Notes under the pieces: model-generated
Seen by the model: the letters and a program-made list of their open reading frames with translations, nothing else
What the model was told of the DNA's origin: nothing
Database searches by the model: none
Made by a program: the position numbers and the translations under genes
Part shown: positions 44,309-52,321 of the stretch, in pieces
Position numbering within the stretch: the first letter of the stretch is position 1
How the letters are laid out: the number at the start of each line of letters is the position of its first letter
Origin: JAKOVR01 sp031415655
GTDB lineage: Bacteria; Actinomycetota; Acidimicrobiia; Acidimicrobiales; Acidimicrobilacustridaceae
Length of the DNA stretch: 64,000 nucleotides
NCBI GenBank assembly: GCA_031415655.1
Contig: JANOSD010000159.1
Span: forward strand, 16,250 to 80,249
Direction: 5' to 3'

Positions 44309-45978
44309 TGCTGCACTGGCGCCACTTCGTGGGGCGGGCGCTGGCCCGACGTTCCATGGGCGGCCACCGGATAACGGTTGCGGGCATCGCGTTGACAGTT
44401 GGATTGGCCGGTGTCTTGCCGGCGTGTTCACGTGACGCTTCTGCGCCTCCTCCCACCTCGTCGGCGGCGCCGCCTCCCGCAAATCCGGCAGTCGTAAACG
44501 AAGGGGACGGCACGGGCGGCACCCTGAAGCTCGCCCTCGTAGCTCCCGACACGATTGACCCGGCGCAGATCGTGCCCACCGATCCAGCCGAAGCCATCAC
44601 CGCCGACCTGTTGTTCGACGGCCTCACCTCGATCGATCCGAAGACCAGCCAGGCCGTCGGGGCGTTGGCGGAGCGATGGGAGTCCAACGAGTCGCTTACC
44701 TCGTGGACGTTTCAACTTCGGCCCGACGCCACGTTCTCCAACAACACCCCGCTCACTGCGGCCGATGTGAAATTCTCCATGGAGCGAGTGGTACAGCGAG
44801 GCAAGCTGTCGCTCGCCGGTCCGCGGCTCGACGTGGTCGACGGTTTCGCCGAACTGCAGGCGGGCACCGCGGCCACGATGGTGGGGTTGGTCGTGGTCGA
44901 CGACCACACCCTGCAAGTGGACCTCCTCGCCCCGTACGCCGGCTTCCCCGAACTCGTCGCGTCGGCCAGCTTTGGCGTTGTGTCGAAGGAGGTGTTCACC
45001 AGAGGGGTACCCGCCGTAGCGTTGAGTGGAGGATTCACCCTCACCGAACGCGATGCGACCCGGGCTCGCCTCGAACGCCGGCCCGGCGCCAACGTCCGGC
45101 TCGATGCGGTCGAGATGATCCGCTACACCGACGACGAAGCCGCCTGGAAGGCGTTTCGAGAAGGTGCCGTGAACTGGGTGCTGGTTCCCGCTTCGCGCCA
45201 CGACGAGGCCATCGCAGACTTCGGAACGGCGGCATTCACCCCGCTCGGCGCCACCGCATTCATCGGTTTCAACCTCGTCGATCCCAAGTTCGTCGATCCC
45301 CGCTTCCGCAAGGCGATCTTGCGAGCGCTGGACAGAGTGGCACTCGCCAAGGTGACCATGATCGGGCGGGCGGCGCAGACGGCGATCGTGCCTCCCGGCG
45401 TGCCGGGCGCAGTGGGGGAGGACTGCGGCATCGCTTGCCGCCAGGACATTGACGAGGCGAAACGGTTGCTCGCTGATGCCTTCCCGAACGGGGTGTACCC
45501 GGCGGTGGCGCTAGCGGTTCCGGAGGGCGGCACCGAGAAACTGGTCGCCGACGAAGTGCTCCGCCAACTCGCCGAGGTAAACATTCCAGTGATCGTCGCC
45601 GCTATGCCGTTCGAGCAATATCGAGCGTTCTCCACGAGCGGGCAGCAGCAGATGTTCTGGTACGGCTGGGCGGGCCTGTTCCCCGATCCCGATGCCTACC
45701 TCGGCCGTCTCTTTCTCACATCGTCGAAAGACAACGTGACCGGGTTTCATTCGGAGGACATCGATTCCGACATCCGCGAGGCTCGCGGCACCGCCGACCG
45801 CGTCGAACGACTGCGGATGTACGGCGAGATCGAACGGCGCCTCGTGGAAGAGGCGGCGGTGATCCCGGTGAGTGCCTACGAACTCGAAGCCGCCGTATCG
45901 GCGCAGGTGCGAAACTTCCGCTGGCGCCTCGACGGTACGTTCGTCGTGGGCGACGTCTGGGTGAAGGCCCAGCCGTAG
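44308..45978 (+). CDS. Peptide/oligosaccharide ABC transporter substrate-binding lipoprotein (SBP family 5)
   Basis: 556 residues from the GTG at 44308; an ATG at 44356 would give a more usual signal peptide. The lipobox is GVLPAC (Cys about 33 from the longer start), followed by a Ser/Pro/Ala linker. The OppA-type domain begins at GGTLKLALVAPDTIDPAQI and contains SWTFQLRPDATFSNNTPLTAADVKFSMERV, the family signature; FRKAILRALDR and YGWAGLFPDPDAYLGRLFLT follow. No permease or ATPase genes are adjacent, so it is an orphan receptor. The ligand cannot be inferred. Confidence 0.88.
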   Translation: MLHWRHFVGRALARRSMGGHRITVAGIALTVGLAGVLPACSRDASAPPPTSSAAPPPANPAVVNEGDGTGGTLKLALVAPDTIDPAQIVPTDPAEAITADLLFDGLTSIDPKTSQAVGALAERWESNESLTSWTFQLRPDATFSNNTPLTAADVKFSMERVVQRGKLSLAGPRLDVVDGFAELQAGTAATMVGLVVVDDHTLQVDLLAPYAGFPELVASASFGVVSKEVFTRGVPAVALSGGFTLTERDATRARLERRPGANVRLDAVEMIRYTDDEAAWKAFREGAVNWVLVPASRHDEAIADFGTAAFTPLGATAFIGFNLVDPKFVDPRFRKAILRALDRVALAKVTMIGRAAQTAIVPPGVPGAVGEDCGIACRQDIDEAKRLLADAFPNGVYPAVALAVPEGGTEKLVADEVLRQLAEVNIPVIVAAMPFEQYRAFSTSGQQQMFWYGWAGLFPDPDAYLGRLFLTSSKDNVTGFHSEDIDSDIREARGTADRVERLRMYGEIERRLVEEAAVIPVSAYELEAAVSAQVRNFRWRLDGTFVVGDVWVKAQP

Positions 45979-46116
45979 CCCTGACCTCGGCCGGCGGAGT
46001 GCCGGTGCCTCCGGTGGACACGTGCCTCCGGTAGAAAATTCGCCTTGCTTTTGTTGGGGATCTCCGGGCTAAGGTGACGGTCCCGCAGAGGGGTGCATCC
46101 AGCCCTCAAAGGCCAC

Positions 46117-46200
46117 GTCGGAGTGGCGGAATTGGCAGACGCGCTAGACTAAGGATCTAGTGTCCGAAAGGACGTGGGGGTTCAAGTCCCCCCTTCGACA
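46117..46200 (+). tRNA. tRNA-Leu (anticodon AAG)
   Basis: 84 nt. Acceptor GUCGGAG pairs with CUUCGAC (one G-U); discriminator A; CCA not encoded. The anticodon arm is CUAGA-CUAAGGA-UCUAG, so the anticodon is AAG. Long variable arm GUCCGAAAGGAC and T arm GGGGG-UUCAAGU-CCCCC. A34 leucine tRNAs are uncommon in bacteria. It marks the change from core to accessory genes. Confidence 0.93.
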
Positions 46201-46208
46201 CAATCTGG

Positions 46209-46226
46209 CCAGCACAAAAGTGCTGG
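46209..46226 (+). terminator. Terminator hairpin after tRNA-Leu
   Basis: CCAGCAC-AAAA-GTGCTGG, a 7-bp perfect stem, 8 bases after the tRNA end, with GTTTT about 10 bases further on. Confidence 0.55.
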
Positions 46227-46398
46227 TCAGAGCCAGTTTTGGGCCGGCCGAAAACGCCGATTTGTGTCGCTTGTCAGCCATTTGTCAGCGAAATTCTCAC
46301 GGCACATCTCACGCCACTCACGGGCCGTCGCCGCTCAACATGAAATGTCGCGCTTCCGTCGTCAGGCGCATGCAGTAGCTGACTGGAAGACTGCACGG

Positions 46399-46620
46399 AT
46401 GCCAAGATGGCCCTTGCAGATTGACGAGGCGGAGGCGCGACGCCTCGCTCAACGCGTTGTGGAAGCGCTCGGCTGGCCGTGGAGCGAACCCGTCGTCGTG
46501 AAGCGGAACAGCCGAGGGTGGACGTTCCGAACCAACGCCGACAGGCGAGGCGGCAACGTGCTCGTCGGAGTCGACGGCGTGTTCGGGATGGTGACCAGCG
46601 TGGCGTGCGCGCCCCGTTGA
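46399..46620 (+). CDS. Small conserved hypothetical protein
   Basis: 73 residues: EAEARRLAQRVVEALGWPW, then VVVKRNSRGWTFRTNADRRGGNVLVGVDG and a final APR. Small actinobacterial proteins with the GW.W...V.V...GW.V.TNA..RGGN pattern exist, often near immunity or toxin genes, but I know of no assigned function. Start at 46399 chosen because the frame before it translates the tRNA trailer. First gene of the accessory region. Confidence 0.5.
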   Translation: MPRWPLQIDEAEARRLAQRVVEALGWPWSEPVVVKRNSRGWTFRTNADRRGGNVLVGVDGVFGMVTSVACAPR

Positions 46621-46691
46621 GGGTGTGCCGACTGCATCGTCCCTCTGGGGCGGCCTCGCCTGTCACCCGAACGCCGGGCGGTGCACATGGT

Positions 46692-47714
46692 TTAGTTCGG
46701 TGCCGGGCGGTCGAGAACTTGTTGCGTCCGGGTCCGCAGATCGACCAGTTCCGCGCTAGGGTCTCGAACGCTCAAGATGAGTTCGACAGCTGCCAACAGA
46801 TGCTCGAGGCCGGTGCGGTACTCATCGAACGGAGCCTCGTCGGCAAACCAGTCGAGAAGCACTCGGAAGTCGGCAATCACTGGTTCGACATGATCGGCGG
46901 CACGCTCGCGGTCGCCGTTGCGCTCGATACATCGAGCAGAGTCGAGCATCGCCCGTCCGACGAACGCGTGGCATTGACCGAGGACGCGGGTGACGATCCG
47001 GCCGGCAAGCGCATACGAACGCTCCTCGAGTTCGGGATGGCGCCCGCGTGCAAACTCTTCTGCGATGGCTCGTGCGGCACCGGCGAGTTGGACGCCGTCG
47101 ACCCACTCCTGAGACCCTTCGGCCGAGCACGGCCGTGTACCGAGCCGATCGATGCATGCTTCGGCGGCTACGGACAGGCAGGTGGCTGCCTCGAGAACGA
47201 TGTGAAGCTTCGCTGCCCCGCCCTCCGTCGAAGCGATCGCCATGCGGGCCGCTTCGAGAGCGACGCCGACGTCGTTGGTGCCGCGGGTCGGTTCGAGGCG
47301 GCGTGCTCGGTCCAGCAGCCCCGCTGCGAGCGATTGGTCCTCCGGTGATAGCCCAACGTCCACATGAGGGACCGGCAAGCCGAGAGCGAGTCGGTACGAC
47401 GTCCACGCGACCGGGTCCCTGGTGGCGTCGGGTTCGTTGGCGGGGTTCCGAGAACTGGCTCGAACGACGCCGCCCTGGACTCGATCCATCACGAGGCGAG
47501 CGTCATCGAACGGCAGGGCGAAGCGCTCAGTCAGCTCGCTGAGGACCTCAGACCACGTCCCGCCGAGCGACACGGCCCCATTCGCGAAGTCGACGAGCAT
47601 GGGAATCGACGTTCCGCGAGCGAGGCGCACGGTCATGTCGTCGGTCCACTCCACGGGGTCGACTCTTGCACATTGAGCCTCGCGAGCCGACGGGATGCGC
47701 ATTCCCGCGTGCAA
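46692..47714 (-). CDS. Hypothetical helical protein, weakly PqqD-like N-terminus
   Basis: Up to 340 residues from a TTG at 47714. ATG at 47702, GTG at 47654 and ATG at 47636 are alternatives, and the real start is not clear. Residues about 27-85 (MTVRLARGTSIPMLVDFANGA...SEVLSELTERFALPFDDARLVMDRV) resemble the winged-helix PqqD-type recognition domains only loosely. The rest is Ala/Glu/Arg-rich helix without motifs, including a central helical bundle rich in AAEA. No membrane segment. Divergent from the toxin-antitoxin operon, sharing its upstream region. Confidence 0.55.
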   Translation of the reverse strand: MHAGMRIPSAREAQCARVDPVEWTDDMTVRLARGTSIPMLVDFANGAVSLGGTWSEVLSELTERFALPFDDARLVMDRVQGGVVRASSRNPANEPDATRDPVAWTSYRLALGLPVPHVDVGLSPEDQSLAAGLLDRARRLEPTRGTNDVGVALEAARMAIASTEGGAAKLHIVLEAATCLSVAAEACIDRLGTRPCSAEGSQEWVDGVQLAGAARAIAEEFARGRHPELEERSYALAGRIVTRVLGQCHAFVGRAMLDSARCIERNGDRERAADHVEPVIADFRVLLDWFADEAPFDEYRTGLEHLLAAVELILSVRDPSAELVDLRTRTQQVLDRPAPN

Positions 47715-47743
47715 AGGCTGGCTGCGACACTCTCCTGCCTAAC

Positions 47744-47761
47744 ATCTGAAGAAGATCAGAT
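47744..47761. promoter_or_regulatory. Palindromic operator of toxin-antitoxin operon
   Basis: ATCTGA-AGAAGA-TCAGAT, 6-bp perfect arms, directly abutting and overlapping by one base the -10 box TATAGT. This is the usual position for autorepression by an antitoxin. Confidence 0.55.
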
Positions 47762-47766
47762 ATAGT
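47761..47766 (+). promoter_or_regulatory. -10 box TATAGT of leaderless toxin-antitoxin operon
   Basis: TATAGT ends 6 bases before the ATG at 47773; the mRNA should start at the ATG. Confidence 0.55.
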
Positions 47767-47772
47767 CCGGGC

Positions 47773-48228
47773 ATGCGTGTCATCGAACACCCCTTCTCAG
47801 ACCTCCTTCGCCAGCCCAAGGTCGTCGTCAAGGACCTCGCCGAGGGTGACGTCCTGCTTCGCCGCCGCGGCGCTCCAGCACTGCGACTCACTCGAGTGGA
47901 CCGTGACGACCAGCGAGCCGACGCCTACGCAATGGTCGGACGCACGCTTCGCAACCTGGCTGCTCATTCACCTGCCGCACTCGGGGACGCTCTGGTCGAC
48001 GAGTTCCCATGGACGTCCTTCCTTCCGAAAGCCGATCGCGACGCGTTCGTGGATGACTTCACCCGGACGGTCGTGGGCGCCGCCGAGCTGGACAACTTCG
48101 CGCTGGTGGCGCAACTCGTGGATGAGTGGAGGGCGACGGCCGAGATCCACGCCGATCCGAAGCTTGCCGGACGGTTGCGTCGGCCAGTCGCAGCGAAGGG
48201 CAAGCCTGTTCCTCGTCCGGCAAGCTGA
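47773..48228 (+). CDS. Probable antitoxin (Phd-like fold)
   Basis: 151 residues. The N-terminus MRVIEHPFSDLLRQPKVVVKDLAEGDVLLRRRGAPALRLTRVD resembles the beta-rich DNA-binding half of Phd/YefM-type antitoxins. The C-terminal half is helical, with a final Lys/Pro-rich tail that could wrap the toxin. It is followed after 6 bases by a RelE-like toxin gene and preceded by a palindrome on the -10 box, the normal arrangement of a type II operon. Family assignment is moderate; the role is mainly from context. Confidence 0.65.
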   Translation: MRVIEHPFSDLLRQPKVVVKDLAEGDVLLRRRGAPALRLTRVDRDDQRADAYAMVGRTLRNLAAHSPAALGDALVDEFPWTSFLPKADRDAFVDDFTRTVVGAAELDNFALVAQLVDEWRATAEIHADPKLAGRLRRPVAAKGKPVPRPAS

Positions 48229-48234
48229 TTCGTC

Positions 48235-48579
48235 GTGGCCAAGCGAAAAGAGCGAGTGGCGCCCCCAACCGCATCGGAAGGTTGGGACTTTCGGTTTGCG
48301 ACGAGTGACGCAGCGAAGGGTTGGGACCAGGTCTGCGCGGCTGCGCCTACAAACGCGCGGCGCGCATGGGATCGAATCACGCTCGACCCGAGGCGGCGGG
48401 ACGACCGGCAGCATCGCCTCATGGGTGCGCTCGGCAAACGCAAGGTCGATGGGATCGAGCTCGAGCAATGGCAGTTCGAGGTCACAGGCGCCGGACGTAT
48501 CTGGTACTGCATCGACGACAGCCGTAAGACCGTGTGGATGACCGACTGCTCGATCGGGCACCCAAAGGCGACCGAGTAG
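48235..48579 (+). CDS. Probable RelE/ParE-like toxin
   Basis: 114 residues, GTG start 6 bases after the antitoxin stop with no Shine-Dalgarno, so translation is likely coupled. A basic N-terminus is followed by AWDRITLDPRRRDDRQHRLMGALG and then VDGIELEQWQFEVTGAGRIWYCIDD..KTVWMTDCSIGHPKATE, the strand-turn-strand core and conserved end of actinobacterial RelE-superfamily toxins. Such toxins cleave ribosome-bound mRNA or poison gyrase; which of these cannot be told from the sequence. Confidence 0.68.
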   Translation: MAKRKERVAPPTASEGWDFRFATSDAAKGWDQVCAAAPTNARRAWDRITLDPRRRDDRQHRLMGALGKRKVDGIELEQWQFEVTGAGRIWYCIDDSRKTVWMTDCSIGHPKATE

Positions 48580-48653
48580 CTGTGGCAGCGGGCCGGTGTC
48601 GGGAATCCCGACGGATCAGCCTTCGTCGGATCGACGATGAGACGAACGCCGCA

Positions 48654-49175
48654 ATGAATCAATGGCGTCGGGCCGCGTTGGTCACCGTGCTCGCCACCGC
48701 GGGCATGGCTGGTTGCTCCTCGAGCTCGCCGACGTCGTCTGCGACCTCGGCGAATTCCGGGCGCGCGACACCGACGGAATCAGCGGCACTGGCATCGATG
48801 CCGCTGTTCCAGGTCAACACCGCCACGACTTGCGTCCTGCTGCCGGCGACCACGCTGCCTGGCCAGCCGTTCGAGGCTTCCGTCGGCTGCCAATGGACGG
48901 GAGAGCTGAAGGCGGCGTTCGACTACAAGGTCGAGTACGAGACCACCGGTCCGACGTCGTGCCTCGCGCGGGCGGTTCGCTTCACCGATCGGTCAACGGG
49001 CACACCGGCCGCGTGGTCGTGGCGGTTCCCGGATGGCTCCACGTCGTCCGAGCGCTCGCCTGTGTACGTGGCGAGGCCCGGCAGCTTCGTCAAGCGAGGC
49101 GAGGTAGTTCTCGTTGTCAGCGATGGCGTCCACGGCGACGAAGCGCTAGAGACCCTGCAGATTGTCGACTGCTGA
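48654..49175 (+). CDS. Secreted lipoprotein with PKD-like domain
   Basis: 173 residues. Signal peptide RRAALVTVLATAGMAGC with the lipidated Cys at about 21, a Ser/Thr linker, then a beta-sandwich of which the last 80 residues (RFTDRSTGTPAAWSWRFPDG, SPVYVARPGSFVKRGEVVLVVSDGV) match the PKD pattern used in surface adhesion and carbohydrate-binding proteins. Probably anchored outside the membrane. No operon partner is evident. Confidence 0.65.
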   Translation: MNQWRRAALVTVLATAGMAGCSSSSPTSSATSANSGRATPTESAALASMPLFQVNTATTCVLLPATTLPGQPFEASVGCQWTGELKAAFDYKVEYETTGPTSCLARAVRFTDRSTGTPAAWSWRFPDGSTSSERSPVYVARPGSFVKRGEVVLVVSDGVHGDEALETLQIVDC

Positions 49176-49266
49176 TGGGCAGGTCGACGATCGTCGGGGC
49201 TGGACTGTGCCTGAGGTGCGACGTCCCCCAGCCGGAGATACGGCAACTCCTCACCGCGATGACGCC

Positions 49267-49983
49267 ATGTCGTGCGAACCTTGCGGCACGGTGCTGATGG
49301 CATCGACCGCTCTCGTGCCCGGTGCATCGGACTGCGAGTTGCTCCGAACCGGCGTCATGGCTCAGCCGGCGAACACCATCAGCAGCTTCGCCTTCGTTCT
49401 CGGTGGCGTGGCAGTTGCGATGATGGCATCGCGCTCCGGTGCCTGGAGGTCGAGGTCGCTCGTGTACGCCGCGTGCTTGGTGGCTACCGGGCTGGGAAGC
49501 GTCGCCTATCACGGTCCGCAGCCACCGGGTGCCGAACTCGTCCACGATCTGTCGATCGACTTCGCGCTCGCGCTGATCGCCTTCCACAACTTGGGCCTGC
49601 TCGTAACGCGCGCCAAGCGCGTGCTCGTGAACTTCGCCGGCTTCTCGCTGGTCTTGACCTTCGCGGCGGCTCTTGTGCTGCCGATCGCAGCGCTGGTCGC
49701 TGACGTGCTCGTCGTAGCCGTGATTACGACCGAAGTGCTCGTGTACCGGCGTCGGCTCCGCGTACTACCGAAGGTGCAGCAACGGCAGTTCGTGATGGCG
49801 ATCACGCTCGCGATGATCACCGCTGGATTCCTCTTCGCGGTAGGCCGAACCGAGAGCCCGTTGTGTGATCCGTCGAGCCTGCTTCAAGCCCACGCCGGCT
49901 GGCATGTCGTCGCGGCCGGCGTGTTCACGCTGTGGTGGTGGCTCGCCCTCGGACGAAATCCAGGGGAGGACGCACCATGTTGA
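49267..49983 (+). CDS. CREST/alkaline-ceramidase-like membrane protein
   Basis: 238 residues with seven predicted helices. Motifs fit the CREST superfamily of membrane hydrolases: DCELLRTGVMAQPANTISSFAFVLGG near the N-terminus, GSVAYHGPQPPGAELVHDLSIDF with a Ser/His and an HD pair, and a final LLQAHAGWHVVAAGVF with two His, the set that would bind zinc. The substrate is unknown; bacterial members are mostly uncharacterised. ATG at 49267 chosen; the frame is open further upstream over the end of the lipoprotein gene. Confidence 0.6.
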   Translation: MSCEPCGTVLMASTALVPGASDCELLRTGVMAQPANTISSFAFVLGGVAVAMMASRSGAWRSRSLVYAACLVATGLGSVAYHGPQPPGAELVHDLSIDFALALIAFHNLGLLVTRAKRVLVNFAGFSLVLTFAAALVLPIAALVADVLVVAVITTEVLVYRRRLRVLPKVQQRQFVMAITLAMITAGFLFAVGRTESPLCDPSSLLQAHAGWHVVAAGVFTLWWWLALGRNPGEDAPC

Positions 49984-50031
49984 GCCCGTCCCTGCCCGGC
50001 CTCAGTCGTCAAGGCTTGCGCGGAGACGAGG

Positions 50032-50037
50032 TACCTT
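50032..50037 (+). promoter_or_regulatory. -10 box TACCTT for the broken gene at 50044
   Basis: TACCTT ends 6 bases before the GTG at 50044, so the promoter of the pseudogene still looks intact. Confidence 0.4.
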
Positions 50038-50043
50038 CCACCG

Positions 50044-50638
50044 GTGGCGTCGACAACAGCACTCAACGGGTGGACTGGTGAGCGGGCCACGAGACTCGAT
50101 GAGCTGCTGGACGCGCACGCTCGTGTGGGTGGCGACGGCCCGGGACGCCGATGGCGAACCACGCAGCCGAACCGATCGTTGGTGCTGTTGCTCGCGGCCG
50201 AGTTCCAGGGCTTCGCGAGGGACTTGCATGGCGAAGCCTCGACAACGTTGGCCGACTGGGCTGCGGCCGGAAATCGGCCCCTCGAGCAGGTGATCGAGAG
50301 CCGCATCACAGAAGGACGTCAGCTCGATTGCGGGAACGCCTAGCCCGGTTCCATGGGCTCGGACTTCGGCCGGCTCGGCTTCGCGTTCTGGCCGACCCTT
50401 GCCGGGGTAGACCCCGCCACAGCCATTCGACAGCTCCATATGGAGAGGCTCAACGATGCTCGAAACGCGATTGCTCATGCGAACGACAGCGCGCTCCGAG
50501 TGCTTCGTGCCGACGGCTACCCGGTCACGTTGGCGACTTTCCGAATGTGGCACCGTTCGATGGATGGTCTTGCGGTTACCTTGGACTCAAGGGGTCACGC
50601 AGCTCGGTCTGCTGTTCGGGCAACCACCACATTGGTGA
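50044..50638 (+). pseudogene. Broken HEPN-like protein gene
   Basis: One reading frame from GTG 50044 gives LVLLLAAEFQGFARDLHGEA and is then cut by an in-frame TAG at 50341-50343. The same frame resumes with FWPTLAGVDPATAIRQLHME and ERLNDARNAIAHAND, where RNAIAH is the RxxxxH active motif of HEPN RNases. Near a GGGG run at about 50588-50592 the frame must shift to reach a plausible end (VTQLGLLFGQPPHW, stop at 50636-50638). So there is one nonsense and one frameshift lesion. HEPN RNases are often toxins, whose inactivation is tolerated. Confidence 0.6.
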
Positions 50639-50645
50639 GGTACTC

Positions 50646-50852
50646 ATGGCAACGAAGGCCGGATACATGTTGGGGGACCAAGTCCTCGTGCCGTGGGGTC
50701 TCGACGAGCTCGTCGGTGTCGTCGTCGAGGTGTACGGCCCTTCGGGTAGTCCGTCCGTCCTCGTCGAAGTCCCGGTGCATGGCGCTTCCGGGGAGACGCT
50801 CGAAGTGACGACCGTTTCTTTCCCCGCGGCGGCGCTCAAGCCTGTCGGGTAG
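50646..50852 (+). CDS. Small beta-rich hypothetical protein
   Basis: 68 residues: YMLGDQVLVPWGLDELVGVVVEVYG...SVLVEVPVHGASGETLEVTTVSFPAAALKPVG, an alternating pattern that suggests a small SH3-like barrel. GGTGAGG precedes the ATG by 5 bases. It begins just after the broken HEPN gene and may have been cotranscribed with it. No known family. Confidence 0.5.
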   Translation: MATKAGYMLGDQVLVPWGLDELVGVVVEVYGPSGSPSVLVEVPVHGASGETLEVTTVSFPAAALKPVG

Positions 50853-51024
50853 GCCCCTCGACGGTGCCTCCCATCTGGTTGGCCGCGTCCGACGTAACTG
50901 GGGAGGCGATTGCGTCGATCGCAACTCGTCTACTGCCCGGGACCGACGTCGACCGGTGAGCGGCTCGGCCCGGCGCCCGTGAGACCGAGGATCGGCCCCC
51001 AAACGAATGTGCTGTACTTCGCTC

Positions 51025-51873
51025 ATGTCGGATGCAGAGGTCGGCCCGGTCGACGCCCAGCAAATCGAGTCCATCGTGCGTCGACTCCTCGGCACTGCCG
51101 ACGCGGACGAGTTCCTCGGCAGACTTCGTCCGGCGATTCGACTTGGCCATGGTGGGCAGGGCCGGTCCCGCGTGGGTGGGTTGCCGGTCCTCGACCCGGG
51201 AACGGAGTGGCCCAAGTGGCAATCACGGCCGCTCGAGTTCCTGATGGTGGTGGATCTCGCCGAGGTGCATGGCTTCGCCTGCGACGCGCTCCTCCCTGCA
51301 ACGGGGCTGCTGAACTTCTTCTATGACGCCGAAAGGCAGCCGTGGGGATTCGACCCGAACGATGCAGGCGGATGGAGCGTCGTGCTCGCGGACGCCACAG
51401 CCGCCGAGCATGTGGAGGCTCCCGATGGAGTAGTCACCTTTGCAGAGATCTGTGTGCAGCCCATGCAGGCATCCACCGCTCCGTCGTGGGGCGAACCAGT
51501 CGTCTCGAATCTGTGGCGGCGAGATGAGCAGGCCATGTCAGCGGTTCATGAGGCGCTGGAGGCAGGGGGTTGGCCGGGAGCACCACGACACCAGCTTGGG
51601 GGCTGGCCGATACTCGTTCAGAACCCGATCTGGCTTGAAGCTCAGCTTGCTTCGCATGGCATCTACGTCGGCAACCCCGATGGCTACAAGGATCCGAGAG
51701 CGGTGGACCTCGGACCGGGCGCCGAGGACTGGCAGCTGCTTACCCAGATCGAGACGGATGACGAGGCCGGGTGGATGTGGGGTGATGTCGGAACCTTGTT
51801 CTACGTGATCCGGCGCGAGGACCTCGCACGGCTTCGCTTCGACAAGGTGCGGGTGGTCCTTCAATGCGGGTGA
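51025..51873 (+). CDS. DUF1963 (YwqG-like) protein
   Basis: 282 residues from the ATG at 51025, which follows a TGTACT box by 6 bases (leaderless); an ATG at 51007 is the alternative. The family pattern is clear: RSRVGGLPVLDPGTEWPKW, PLEFLMVVDLAEV, ATGLLNFFYDAERQPWGF, HQLGGWPILVQ, and DWQLLTQIETDDEAGWMWGDVGTLFYVIRREDL. YwqG-type proteins are common in bacteria beside toxin or phage-related loci, but no activity is established. Cytoplasmic. Confidence 0.75.
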   Translation: MSDAEVGPVDAQQIESIVRRLLGTADADEFLGRLRPAIRLGHGGQGRSRVGGLPVLDPGTEWPKWQSRPLEFLMVVDLAEVHGFACDALLPATGLLNFFYDAERQPWGFDPNDAGGWSVVLADATAAEHVEAPDGVVTFAEICVQPMQASTAPSWGEPVVSNLWRRDEQAMSAVHEALEAGGWPGAPRHQLGGWPILVQNPIWLEAQLASHGIYVGNPDGYKDPRAVDLGPGAEDWQLLTQIETDDEAGWMWGDVGTLFYVIRREDLARLRFDKVRVVLQCG

Positions 51874-51895
51874 CATCGAGGGAGCGAGAGAGGTC

Positions 51896-52168
51896 ATGAC
51901 GCATCCGCTGGTGGTTCCGCTCGGCTCTGCGGAGGCCGGGGTGCGCCTCTACAGCGAGGGGATCGTCCCCGTCCCACCGACCGTCCTGCTCCTGGCCGTG
52001 TTCAATGCGCCGCTGAGCGGCGTGCTCGCGGGGCTTCTTGTTGCCCTGGCTTACGGCCTCGCCGTTTCCGGCGCACGACCGAAGGCGACGCTGGGTGTCC
52101 TCGGCACGGCGCTCCTCCTTTCGATATGGGCGGATGCACATCCAGCTTCTGGGGGCTGTCGGCACTGA
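51896..52168 (+). CDS. Small hypothetical membrane protein
   Basis: 90 residues with two hydrophobic stretches (PPTVLLLAVFNAPLSGVLAG and ALAYGLAVSG...LGVLGTALLLSIW). GAGAGAGG lies just before the ATG. The end (HPASGGCRH) is abrupt, and a different frame continues with another hydrophobic run until 52311, so a C-terminal frameshift is possible. No family recognised. Confidence 0.4.
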   Translation: MTHPLVVPLGSAEAGVRLYSEGIVPVPPTVLLLAVFNAPLSGVLAGLLVALAYGLAVSGARPKATLGVLGTALLLSIWADAHPASGGCRH

Positions 52169-52308
52169 CGGCTGTCACCGTCGTCGCGATCGGTTTGACG
52201 GTAGTCCTCACGCAACACGGCCTGGCCCGCTGGAACGGTGGTGCCATCGCCCTGTCGTGCCTCGGGAGCCGCAGTTTGCGCTGGTCTCGGAGCACATCGT
52301 CCGCCGGA

Positions 52309-52314
52309 TAGCTT
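52309..52314 (+). promoter_or_regulatory. -10 box TAGCTT of leaderless HEPN gene
   Basis: TAGCTT ends 7 bases before the ATG at 52322. Confidence 0.45.
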
Positions 52315-52321
52315 CTCGACG

